The translations under genes were made by a program, and so were the position numbers. This document shows, in pieces, positions 49,527 to 60,482 of a stretch of DNA of 64,000 bases; position 1 is the first letter of the stretch; every line of letters starts with the position of its first letter. The notes beneath the pieces are model-generated. The model worked only from the letters and a program-made list of their open reading frames with translations. It made no database searches and had not been told where the DNA came from. The DNA comes from Ptiloglossa arizonensis (taxonomy: Eukaryota; Arthropoda; Insecta; Hymenoptera; Colletidae), in the NCBI RefSeq assembly GCF_051014685.1, contig NW_027478443.1, positions 682,001-746,000 of the forward strand, read 5' to 3'.

Positions 49527-52500
49527 CACATACCGTTGTGATCGGGCGAGTTTCTACTTTCAGACGCAACAGGAATTTTTGGGTTAGGTCAATCCGTTCG
49601 CGAGATATGGGAGTTTGAAGCCAAGAAATGGTTGACAAGACAACAACTTTTTCGCAATTCTGCGGCTCCAAACGCTTAACCAGAATGGCCTAGGGAAAAA
49701 AACACACATACCGTTGTAATCGGGCGGGTTTCTACTTTCAGATGCAACAGGAATTTTTGGGTTAGGTCAATCCGTTCGCGAGATATCGGAGTTTGAAGCC
49801 AAGAAATGGTTGACCAGGCAAACATTTTTCGCAATTCTGCTGCTCCAAACGCTTAACCAGAATGGCCTAGGGAAAAAATACACATACCGTTGTAATCGGG
49901 CGAGTTTCTACTTTCAGTTACAATAGGAATTTTTGGGTTGGGTCAATCCGTTCGCGAGATATGGGAGTTTGAAGCCAAGAAATGGTTGAGAAGACAACAA
50001 CTTTTTCACAATTCTGCGGCTCCAAACGCTTAACCAGAATGGCCTAGGGAAAAAACACACATACCGTTGTAATCGGGCGGGTTTCTACTTTCTGATGCAA
50101 CAGGAATTTTTGGGTTAGGTCAATCCGTTCGCGAGATATGGGAGTTTGAAGCCAAGAAATGGTTGAGAAGGCAAAACATTTTTCGCAATTCTGCTGATCC
50201 AAACGCTTAACCAGAATGGCCTATGGAAAAAATACACATACCTTTGTAATCGGGCGAGTTTCTACTTTCAGATGCAATAGGAATTTTTGGGTTAGGTCAA
50301 TCCGTTCGCGAGATATGGGAGTTTGAAGCCAAGAAATGGTTGAGAAGGCAAAACATTTTTCGCAATTCTGCTGCTCCAAACGCTAAACAAGAATGGCCTA
50401 GGGAAAAAATACACATACCGTTGTAATCGGGCGAGTTTCTACTTTCAGTTACAATAGGAATTTTTGGGTTGGGTCAATCCGTTCGCGAGATATGGGAGTT
50501 TGAAGCCAAGGAATGGTTGAGAAGACAACAAATTTTTCGCAATTCTGCTGCTCCAAACGCTTAACCAGAATGGGCTAGGGAAAAAATACACATACCGTTG
50601 TAATCGGGCGGGTTTCTACTTTCAGATGCAACAGGAATTTTTGGGTTAGGTCAATCCGTTCGCGAGATATGGGAGTTTGAAGCCAAGAAATGGTTGAGAA
50701 GGCAAAACATTTTTCGCAATTCTGCTGATCCAAACGCTTAACCAGAATGGCCTATGGAAAAAATACACATACCTTTGTAATCGGGCGAGTTTCTACTTTC
50801 AGATGCAATAGGAATTTTTGGGTTAGGTCAATCCGTTCGCGAGATATGGGAGTTTGAAGCCAAGAAATGGTTGAGAAGGCAAAACATTTATCGCAATTCT
50901 GCCGCTCCAAACGCTAAACAAGAATGGCCTAGGGAAAAAATACACATACCGTTGCAATAGGGCGAGTTTCTACTTTCAGTTACAATAGGAATTTTTGGGT
51001 TGGGTCAATCCGTTCGCGAGATATGGGAGTTTGAAGCCAAGGAATGGTTGAAAAGACAACAAATTTTTCGCAATTCTGCTGCTCCAAACGCTTAACCAGA
51101 ATGGGCTAGGGAAAAAATACACATACCTTTGTAATCGGGCGAGTTTCTACTTTCAGATGCAATAGGAATTTTTGGGTTAGGTCAATCCGTTCGCGAGATA
51201 TGGGAGTTTGAAGCCAAGAAATGGTTGAGAAGGCAAAACATTTATCGCAATTCTGCCGCTCCAAACGCTAAACAAGAATGGCCTAGGGAAAAAATACACA
51301 TACCGTTGTAATCGGGCGAGTTTCTACTTTCACACGCAACAGGAATTTTTGGGTTAGGTCAATCCGTTCGCGAGATATGGGAGTTTGAAGCTAAGAAATG
51401 GTTGAGAAGACAGCAAATTTTTCGCAATTCTGCTGCTCCAAACGCTTAACCAGAATGGCCTAGGGAAAAAATACACATACCGTTGTAATCGGGCGGGTTT
51501 CTACTTTCAGATGCAACAGGAATTTTTGGGTTAGGTCAATCCGTTCGCGAGATATGGGAGTTTGAAGCCAAGAAATGGTTGAGGAGGCAAAACATTTTTC
51601 GCAATTCTGCTGCTCCAAACGCTTAACAAGAATGGCCAAGGGAAAAAATACACATACCGTTGTAATCGGGCGAGTTACTACTTTCAGATGCAACAGGAAC
51701 TTTTGGGTTAGGTCAATCCGTTCGCGAGATATGGGAGTTTGAAGCCAAGAAATGGTTGAGAAGGCAAAAAATGTTTCGCAATTCTGCTGCATCAAACGCT
51801 TAACCAGAATGGCCTAGGGAAAAAATACACATACCGTTGTAATCGGGCGAGTTTCTACTTTCAGTTACATTAGGAATTTTTAGGTTGGGTCAATCCGTTC
51901 GCGAGATATGGGAGTTTGAAGCCAAGAAATGGTTGAGAAGACAACAACTTTTTCACAATTCTGCGGCTCCAAACGCTTAACCAGAATGGCCTAGGGAAAA
52001 AACACACATACCGTTGTAACCGGGCGAGTTTCTACTTGCAAATGCAATAGGAATTTTTGGGTTAGGTCAATCCGTTCGCTAGATATGGGAGTTTGAAGCC
52101 AAGAAATGGTTGACAAGGCAAACATTTTTCGCAATTCTGCTGCTCCAAACGCTTAACCAGAATGGCCTAGGGAAAAATTACACATACCGTTGTGATCGGG
52201 CGAGTTTCTACTTTCAGACGCAACAGGAATTTTTGGGTTAGGTCAATCCGTTCGCGAGATATGGGAGTTTGAAGCCAAGAAATGGTTGAGAAGACAACAA
52301 CTTTTTCGCAATTCTGCGGCTCCAAACGCTTAACCAGAATGGCCTAGGGAAAAAACACACATACCGTTGTAATCGGGCGGGTTTCTACTTTCAGATGCAA
52401 CAGGAATTTTTGGGTTAGGTCAATCCGTTCGCGAGATATCGGAGTTTGAAGCCAAGAAATGGTTGACCAGGCAAACATTTTTCGCAATTCTGCTGCTCCA

Positions 52501-53174
52501 AACGCTTAACCAGAATGGCCTAGGGAAAAAATACACATACCGTTGTAATCGGGCGAGTTTCTACTTTCAGTTACAATAGGAATTTTTGGGTTGGGTCAAT
52601 CCGTTCGCGAGATATGGGAGTTTGAAGCCAAGAAATGGTTGAGAAGACAACAACTTTTTCACAATTCTGCGGCTCCAAACGCTTAACCAGAATGGCCTAG
52701 GGAAAAAACACACATACCGTTGTAATCGGGCGGGTTTCTACTTTCAGATGCAACAGGAATTTTTGGGTTAGGTCAATCCGTTCGCGAGATATGGGAGTTT
52801 GAAGCCAAGAAATGGTTGAGACGGCAAAAATTTTTTCGCAATTCTGCTGCTTCAAACGCTTAACCAGAATGGCCTAGGGAAAAAATACACATACCGTTGT
52901 AATCGGGCGAGTTTCTACTTTCACTTACAATAGGAATTTTTGGGTTAGGTCAATCCGTTCGCGAGATATGGGAGTTTGAAGCCAAGAAATGGTTGAAAAG
53001 GCAAAACATTTTTCGCAATTCTGCTGCTCCAAACGCTTAACAAGAATGGCCTAGGGAAAAAACACACATACCGTTGTAATCGGGCGGGTTTCTACTTTCA
53101 GATGCAACAGGAATTTTTGGGTTAGGTCAATCCGTTCGCGAGATATGGGAGTTTGAAGCCAAGAAATGGTTGAA
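49527..53174 (+). repeat. 23-monomer duplication, copy 2
   Basis: This is the second copy of 45460-49107. Differences are GTTGACAAGACAACAAC for GTTGAGAAGACAACAAC near 49630, and the patch at about 51392-51517 where GCTAAGAAATGGTTGAGAAGACAGC replaces the partner's form. Its last 1.8 kb is copied once more at 55.98 kb. Confidence 0.8.
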
Positions 53175-53410
53175 AAGGCAAAACATTTTTCGCAATTCTG
53201 CTGCTCCAAACGCTTAACCAGAATGGGCTAGGGAAAAAATACACATACCGTTGTAATCGGGCGAGTTTCTACTTTCACACGCAACAGGAATTTTTGGGTT
53301 AGGTCAATCCGTTCGCGAGATACGGGAGTTTGAAGCCAAGAAATGGTTGAGAAGACAACAATTTTTCGCAATTCTGCGGCTCCAAACGCTTAACCAGAAT
53401 GGCCTAGGGA
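51385..53410 (+). repeat. 26-monomer-offset duplication, copy 1 (offset 4,597 bp)
   Basis: About 2.0 kb recurs at 55982-58007. It starts in the GCTAAG / GAAGACAGC monomer and runs through AATGGCCAAGGG, GTTACATTAGG (51863 and 56460), GTTGTGATCGGG, GAGATATCGGAG and CAAAAATTTTTTCGC to the GATACGGGAG monomer with GACAACAATTTTTCGC. Its own source at 47.4 kb lacks the GACAGC monomer, so the 55.98-kb copy was made from this one, or the reverse, after that change. Confidence 0.8.
53311..53327 (+). other. Exact CENP-B box match, site 3 of 7
   Basis: Same 17 bases as site 1. The host monomer is CACACGCAACAGG with GGCGAGTTTC and GACAACAATTTTTCGC. It lies in the overlap of the 4,597- and 5,658-bp offset duplications, which explains the related sites at 57908 and 58969. 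Confidence 0.7.
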
Positions 53411-53583
53411 AAAAACACACATACAGTTGTAATCGGGCGAGTTTCTACTTTCAGATGCAATAGGAATTTTTGGGTTAGGTCAATCCGTTCGCGAGATATG
53501 GGAGATTGAAGCCAAGAAATGGTTGAGAAGGCAAAACATTTTTCGCAATTCTGCTGCTCCAAACGCTTAACAAGAATGGCCTA

Positions 53584-54824
53584 GGGAAAAAATACACATA
53601 CCGTTGTAACCGGGCGAGTTTCTACTTGCAAATGCAATAGGAATTTTTGGGTTAGGTCAATCCGTTCTCTAGATATGGGAGTTTGAAGCCAAGAAATGGT
53701 TGAACAGGCAAACATTTTTCGCAATTCTGCTGCTCCAAACGCTTAACCAGAATGGCCTAGGGAAAAAAAAACACATACCGTTGTAATCGGGCGGGTTTCT
53801 ACTTTCAGATGTAACAGGAATTTTTGGGTTAGGTCAATCCATTCGCGAGATATGGGAGTTTGAAGCCAAGAAATGGTTGAGACGGCAAAAAATTTTTCGC
53901 AATTCTGCTGCTTCAAACGCTTAACCAGAATGGCCTAGGGAAAAAATACACATACCGTTGTAATCGGGCGAGTTTCTACTTTCAGATGCAATAGGAATTT
54001 TTGGGTTAGGTCAATCCGTTCGCGAGATATGGGAGTTTGAAGCTAAGAAATAGTTAAGAAGACAACAAAGTTTTCGCACTTCTGCTGCTCCAAACGCTTA
54101 ACCAGAATGGCCTAGGGAAAAAATACACATACCGTTGTAACCGGGCGAGTTTCTACTTGCAAATGCAATAGGAATTTTTGGGTTAGGTCAATCCGTTCGC
54201 GAGATATGGGAGTTTGAAACCAAGAAATGGTTGAGAAGGCAAAACATTTTTCGCAATTCTGCTGATCCAAACGCTTAACCAGAATGGCCTAGGGAAAAAA
54301 TACACATACCGTTGTATTGGGGCGAGTTTCGACTTTCAGGTGCAATAGGAATTTTTGGGTTAGGTCAATCCGTTCGCGAGATATGGGAGTTTGAAGCTAA
54401 GAAATGGTTACGAAGACAACAAAGTTTTCGCAATTCTGCTGCTCCAAACGCTTAACCAGAATGGCCTAGGGAAAAAATACACCTACCGTTGTAATCGGGC
54501 GAGTTTCTACTTTCAGCTACAGTAGGAATTTTTGGGTTAGGTCAATCCGTTCGCGAGATATGGGACTTTGAAGCCAAGGAATGGTTGAGAAGACAACAAA
54601 TTTTTCGCAATTCTGTTGCTCCAAACGCTTAACCAGAATGGGCTAGGGAAAAAATACACATACCGTTGTAACCGGGCGAGCTTCTACTTGCAAATGCAAT
54701 AGGAATTTTTGGGTTAGGTCAATCCGTTCGCTAGATATGGGAGCTTGAAGCCAAGAAATGGTTGACAAGGCAAACATTTTTCGCAATTCTGCTGCTCCAA
54801 ACGCTTAACCAGAATGGCCTAGGG
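53584..54824 (+). repeat. Seven-monomer module, copy 4 of 5 (1,241 bp)
   Basis: CTCTAGAT is at 53667 and GTTTCGAC at 54326. This copy and copy 5 share derived changes absent from copies 1-3: GTTGAACAGGC, CAATCCATTCGCGAG, CTTTCAGGTGCAATAGG, GGTTACGAAGAC and TTTCAGCTACAG. Private to this copy are GTATTGGGGCGAG and GAAATAGTTAAG. It lies in the 32-monomer duplication. Confidence 0.8.
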
Positions 54825-55575
54825 AAAAAAAAACATACCGTTGTAATCGGGCGAGTTTCTACTTTCACACGCAACAGGAATTTTTGGGTTAGGTCAATCC
54901 GTTCGCGAGATATGGGAGTTTGAAGCCAAGAAATGGTTGAGAAGGCAAAACATTTTTCGCAATTCTGCTGCTCCAAACGCTTAACCAGAATGGCATAGGG
55001 AAAAAATACACATACCGTTGTAATCGGGCGAGTTTCTACTTTCAGACGCAACAGGAATTTTTGGGTTAGGTCAATCCGTTCGCGGGATATGGGAGTTTGA
55101 AGCCAAGAAATTGTTGAGAAGGCGAAACATTTTTCGCAATTCTGCTGCTCCAAACGCTTAACAAGAATGGCCTAGGGAAAAAATACACATACCGTTGTAA
55201 CCGGGCGAGTTTCTACTTGCAAATGCAATAGGAATTTTTGGGTTAGGTCAATCCGTTCTCTAGATATGGGAGTTTGAAGACAAGAAATGGTTGACCAGGC
55301 AAACATTTTTCGCAATTCTGCTGCTCCAAACGCTTAACCAGAATGGCCTAGGGAAAAAAAAACACATACCGTTGTAATCGGGCGGGTTTCTACTTTCAGA
55401 TGTAACAGGAATTTTTGGGTTAGGTCAATCCATTCGCGAGATATGGGAGTTTGAAGCCAAGAAATGGTTGAGACGGCAAAAAATTTTTCGCAATTCTGCT
55501 GCTTCAAACGCTTAACCAGAATGGCCTAGGGAAAAAATACACATACCGTTGTAATCGGGCGAGTTTCTACTTTCA

Positions 55576-55981
55576 GATGCAACAGGAATTTTTGGGTTAG
55601 GTCAATCCGTTCGCGAGATATCGGAGTTTGAAGCCAAGAAATGGTTGAGGAGGCAAAACATTTTTCGCAATTCTGCTGCTCCAAACGCTTAACAAGAATG
55701 GCCAAGGGAAAAAATACACATACCGTTGTAATCGGGCGAGTTACTACTTTCAGATGCAACAGGAACTTTTGGGTTAGGTCAATCCGTTCGCGAGATATGG
55801 GAGTTTGAAGCCAAGAAATGGTTGAGAAGACAGCAAATTTTTCGCAATTCTGCTGCTCCAAACGCTTAACCAGAATGGCCTAGGGAAAAAATACACATAC
55901 CGTTGTAATCGGGCGGGTTTCTACTTTCAGATGCAACAGGAATTTTTGGGTTAGGTCAATCCGTTCGCGAGATATGGGAGT
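55576..55981 (+). repeat. Short unmatched piece between two duplications
   Basis: About two monomers: a GAGATATCGGAG / GTTGAGGAGGC hybrid with AATGGCCAAGGG, then a GTTACTAC monomer whose second half is GAAGACAGC instead of AAAATGTTTCGC. Both look like recombinant monomers, each front half from one type and back half from another. Confidence 0.55.
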
Positions 55982-58007
55982 TTGAAGCTAAGAAATGGTT
56001 GAGAAGACAGCAAATTTTTCGCAATTCTGCTGCTCCAAACGCTTAACCAGAATGGCCTAGGGAAAAAATACACATACCGTTGTAATCGGGCGGGTTTCTA
56101 CTTTCAGATGCAACAGGAATTTTTGGGTTAGGTCAATCCATTCGCGAGATATGGGAGTTTGAAGCCAAGAAATGGTTGAGGAGGCAAAACATTTTTCGCA
56201 ATTCTGCTGCTCCAAACGCTTAACAAGAATGGCCAAGGGAAAAAATACACATACCGTTGTAATCGGGCGAGTTACTACTTTCAGATGCAACAGGAACTTT
56301 TGGGTTAGGTCAATCCGTTCGCGAGATATGGGAGTTTGAAGCCAAGAAATGGTTGAGAAGGCAAAAAATGTTTCGCAATTCTGCTGCATCAAACGCTTAA
56401 CCAGAATGGCCTAGGGAAAAAATACACATACCGTTGTAATCGGGCGAGTTTCTACTTTCAGTTACATTAGGAATTTTTAGGTTGGGTCAATCCGTTCGCG
56501 AGATATGGGAGTTTGAAGCCAAGAAATGGTTGAGAAGACAACAACTTTTTCACAATTCTGCGGCTCCAAACGCTTAACCAGAATGGCCTAGGGAAAAAAC
56601 ACACATACCGTTGTAACCGGGCGAGTTTCTACTTGCAAATGCAATAGGAATTTTTGGGTTAGGTCAATCCGTTCGCTAGATATGGGAGTTTGAAGCCAAG
56701 AAATGGTTGACAAGGCAAACATTTTTCGCAATTCTGCTGCTCCAAACGCTTAACCAGAATGGCCTAGGGAAAAAATACACATACCGTTGTGATCGGGCGA
56801 GTTTCTACTTTCAGACGCAACAGGAATTTTTGGGTTAGGTCAATCCGTTCGCGAGATATGGGAGTTTGAAGCCAAGAAATGGTTGAGAAGACAACAACTT
56901 TTTCGCAATTCTGCGGCTCCAAACGCTTAACCAGAATGGCCTAGGGAAAAAACACACATACCGTTGTAATCGGGCGGGTTTCTACTTTCAGATGCAACAG
57001 GAATTTTTGGGTTAGGTCAATCCGTTCGCGAGATATCGGAGTTTGAAGCCAAGAAATGGTTGACCAGGCAAACATTTTTCGCAATTCTGCTGCTCCAAAC
57101 GCTTAACCAGAATGGCCTAGGGAAAAAATACACATACCGTTGTAATCGGGCGAGTTTCTACTTTCAGTTACAATAGGAATTTTTGGGTTGGGTCAATCCG
57201 TTCGCGAGATATGGGAGTTTGAAGCCAAGAAATGGTTGAGAAGACAACAACTTTTTCACAATTCTGCGGCTCCAAACGCTTAACCAGAATGGCCTAGGGA
57301 AAAAACACACATACCGTTGTAATCGGGCGGGTTTCTACTTTCAGATGCAACAGGAATTTTTGGGTTAGGTCAATCCGTTCGCGAGATATGGGAGTTTGAA
57401 GCCAAGAAATGGTTGAGACGGCAAAAATTTTTTCGCAATTCTGCTGCTTCAAACGCTTAACCAGAATGGCCTAGGGAAAAAATACACATACCGTTGTAAT
57501 CGGGCGAGTTTCTACTTTCACTTACAGTAGGAATTTTTGGGTTAGGTCAATCCGTTCGCGAGATATGGGAGTTTGAAGCCAAGAAATGGTTGAAAAGGCA
57601 AAACATTTTTCGCAATTCTGCTGCTCCAAACGCTTAACAAGAATGGCCTAGGGAAAAAACACACATACCGTTGTAATCGGGCGGGTTTCTACTTTCAGAT
57701 GCAACAGGAATTTTTGGGTTAGGTCAATCCGTTCGCGAGATATGGGAGTTTGAAGCCAAGAAATGGTTGAAAAGGCAAAACATTTTTCGCAATTCTGCTG
57801 CTCCAAACGTTTAACCAGAATGGGCTAGGGAAAAAATACACATACCGTTGTAATCGGGCGAATTTCTACTTTCACACGCAACAGGAATTTTTGGGTTAGG
57901 TCAATCCGTTCGCGAGATACGGGAGTTTGAAGCCAAGAAATGGTTGAGAAGACAACAATTTTTCGCAATTCTGCGGCTCCAAACGCTTAACCAGAATGGC
58001 CTAGGGA
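55982..58007 (+). repeat. 26-monomer-offset duplication, copy 2
   Basis: This matches 51385-53410. Differences include CAATCCATTCGCG near 56145, CACTTACAGTAGG for CACTTACAATAGG, CAAACGTTTAACC for CAAACGCTTAACC and GGCGAATTTC for GGCGAGTTTC. The match ends near 58007, where the following monomer is AACCGGGCTAG / CAAATCCAATAGG. Confidence 0.8.
57908..57924 (+). other. Exact CENP-B box match, site 4 of 7
   Basis: Same 17 bases; 4,597 bp after site 3, in the copied block, with GGCGAATTTC upstream. First of a cluster of four exact boxes within 1.1 kb. Confidence 0.7.
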
Positions 58008-58260
58008 AAAAACACACATACCGTTGTAACCGGGCTAGTTTCTACTTGCAAATCCAATAGGAATTTTTGGGTTAGGTCAATCCGTTCGCGAGATATGGGA
58101 GTTTGAAGCCAAGAAATGGTTGAGAAGGCAAAACATTCTTCGCAATTCTGCTGCTCCAAACGCTTAACCAGAATGGGCTAGGGAAAAAATACACATACCG
58201 TTGTAATCGGGCGAGTTTCTACTTTCACACGCAACAGGAATTTTTGGGTTAGGTCAATCC

Positions 58261-58277
58261 GTTCGCGAGATACGGGA
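58261..58277 (+). other. Exact CENP-B box match, site 5 of 7
   Basis: Same 17 bases; 353 bp (two monomers) after site 4, in a CACACGCAACAGG monomer. Confidence 0.7.
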
Positions 58278-58437
58278 GTTTGAAGCCAAGAAATGGTTGA
58301 GAAGGCAAAACATTTTTCGCAATTCTGCTGCTCCAAACGCTTAACCAGAATGGGCTAGGGAAAAAATACACATACCGTTGTAATCGGGCGAGTTTCTACT
58401 TTCACACGCAACAGGAATTTTTGGGTTAGGTCAATCC

Positions 58438-58454
58438 GTTCGCGAGATACGGGA
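58438..58454 (+). other. Exact CENP-B box match, site 6 of 7
   Basis: Same 17 bases; exactly 177 bp after site 5, in the directly following monomer. Confidence 0.7.
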
Positions 58455-58968
58455 GTTTGAAGCTAAGAAATGGTTAAGAAGACAACAAAGTTTTCGCAAT
58501 TCTGCTGCTTCAAACGCTTAACCAGAATGGGCTAGGGAAAAAATACACATACCGTTGTAATCGGGCGAGTTTCTACTTTCAGATGCAACAGGAATTTTTG
58601 GGTTAGGTCAATCCGTTCGCGAGATATGGGAGTTTGAAGCTAAGAAATGGTTAAGAAGACAACAAAGTTTTCGCACTTCTGCTGCTCCAAACGCTTAACC
58701 AGAATGGCCTAGGGAAAAAATACACATACCGTTGTAACCGGGCGAGTTTCTACTTGCAAATGCAATAGGAATTTTTGGGTTAGGTCAATCCGTTCGCGAG
58801 ATATGGGAGTTTGAAGCCAAGAAATGGTTGAGAAGGCAAAACATTTTTCGCAATTCTGCTGCTCCAAACGCTTAACCAGAATGGGCTAGGGAAAAAATAC
58901 ACATACCGTTGTAATCGGGCGAGTTTCTACTTTCACACGCAACAGGAATTTTTGGGTTAGGTCAATCC

Positions 58969-58985
58969 GTTCGCGAGATACGGGA
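58969..58985 (+). other. Exact CENP-B box match, site 7 of 7
   Basis: Same 17 bases; 531 bp (three monomers) after site 6 and 5,658 bp after site 3. The following bases read GTTCGAAG instead of GTTTGAAG. Confidence 0.7.
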
Positions 58986-59241
58986 GTTCGAAGCCAAGAA
59001 ATGGTTGAGAAGACAACAATTTTTCGCAATTCTGCGGCTCCAAACGCTTAACCAGAATGGCCTAGGGAAAAAACACACATACAGTTGTAATCGGGCGAGT
59101 TTCTACTTTCAGATGCAATAGGAATTTTTGGGTTAGGTCAATCCGTTCGCGAGATATGGGAGATTGAAGCCAAGAAATGGTTGAGAAGGCAAAACATTTT
59201 TCGCAATTCTGCTGCTCCAAACGCTTAACAAGAATGGCCTA

Positions 59242-60482
59242 GGGAAAAAATACACATACCGTTGTAACCGGGCGAGTTTCTACTTGCAAATGCAATAGGA
59301 ATTTTTGGGTTAGGTCAATCCGTTCTCTAGATATGGGAGTTTGAAGCCAAGAAATGGTTGAACAGGCAAACATTTTTCGCAATTCTGCTGCTCCAAACGC
59401 TTAACCAGAATGGCCTAGGGAAAAAAAAACACATACCGTTGTAATCGGGCGGGTTTCTACTTTCAGATGTAACAGGAATTTTTGGGTTAGGTCAATCCAT
59501 TCGCGAGATATGGGAGTTTGAAGCCAAGAAATGGTTGAGACGGCAAAAAATTTTTCGCAATTCTGCTGCTTCAAACGCTTAACCAGAATGGCCTAGGGAA
59601 AAAATACACATACCGTTGTAATCGGGCGAGTTTCTACTTTCAGATGCAATAGGAATTTTTGGGTTAGGTCAATCCGTTCGCGAGATATGGGAGTTTGAAG
59701 CTAAGAAATGGTTAAGAAGACAACAAAGTTTTCGCACTTCTGCTGCTCCAAACGCTTAACCAGAATGGCCTAGGGAAAAAATACACATACCGTTGTAACC
59801 GGGCGAGTTTCTACTTGCAAATGCAATAGGAATTTTTGGGTTAGGTCAATCCGTTCGCGAGATATGGGAGTTTGAAGCCAAGAAATGGTTGAGAAGGCAA
59901 AACATTTTTCGCAATTCTGCTGATCCAAACGCTTAACCAGAATGGCCTAGGGAAAAAATACACATACCGTTGTAATCGGGCGAGTTTCGACTTTCAGGTG
60001 CAATAGGAATTTTTGGGTTAGGTCAATCCGTTCGCGAGATATGGGAGTTTGAAGCTAAGAAATGGTTACGAAGACAACAAAGTTTTCGCAATTCTGCTGC
60101 TCCAAACGCTTAACCAGAATGGCCTAGGGAAAAAATACACCTACCGTTGTAATCGGGCGAGTTTCTACTTTCAGCTACAGTAGGAATTTTTGGGTTAGGT
60201 CAATCCGTTCGCGAGATATGGGAGTTTGAAGCTAAGAAATGGTTAAGAAGACAACAAAGTTTTCGCACTTCTGCTGCTCCAAACGCTTAACCAGAATGGG
60301 CTAGGGAAAAAATACACATACCGTTGTAACCGGGCGAGCTTCTACTTGCAAATGCAATAGGAATTTTTGGGTTAGGTCAATCCGTTCGCTAGATATGGGA
60401 GCTTGAAGCCAAGAAATGGTTGACAAGGCAAACATTTTTCGCAATTCTGCTGCTCCAAACGCTTAACCAGAATGGCCTAGGG
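59242..60482 (+). repeat. Seven-monomer module, copy 5 of 5 (1,241 bp)
   Basis: CTCTAGAT is at 59325 and GTTTCGAC at 59984, 5,658 bp after copy 4. One monomer near 60200-60290 differs from copy 4: it has GCTAAGAAATGGTTAAGAAG and CGCACTTCTGC where copy 4 has GCCAAGGAATGGTTGAGAAG and CGCAATTCTG. That looks like a replacement by another monomer type. Confidence 0.8.

Larger units (their letters stand above)
53180..55575 (+). repeat. 32-monomer-offset duplication, copy 1 (offset 5,658 bp)
   Basis: About 2.4 kb recurs at 58838-61233. Shared markers are GATACGGGAG with GACAACAATTTTTCGC, ACATACAGTTG (53421 and 59079 at ATACAG), GGGAGATTGAAG, module copies 4 and 5, GAGCTTCTAC, GAATGGCATAGGG, CGCGGGATATGG and GGCGAAAC. 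The 53180-53410 part also belongs to the 4,597-bp offset duplication, so the exchanges overlap. Confidence 0.8.
58191..58544 (+). repeat. Two adjacent, almost identical monomers with exact CENP-B boxes
   Basis: The units at 58191-58367 and 58368-58544 both read CACACGCAACAGG, GATACGGGAG and end in GGGCTAGGG. The first continues GTTGAGAAGGC and CTGCTCC; the second switches to GCTAAGAAATGGTTAAGAAG and GCTTCAAACG after the box. Their front 100 bp look identical. This is the only place where two neighbouring monomers both hold the exact box. Confidence 0.75.

Noticed and set aside
54731..55153. Open frames of 60-140 codons, nearly all minus strand (also at 2695, 3883, 4465, 5703, 6891, 8358, 21498, 24683, 43147, 43767, 47393, 51460, 55526, 56057, 60389, 61700, 63734; plus strand at 9746)
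   Set aside because: Each is a translation of one to two and a half satellite monomers, repeats the same 59-residue pattern, and starts and ends where monomer variants happen to add or remove stops. There is no domain, no promoter and no codon signature.
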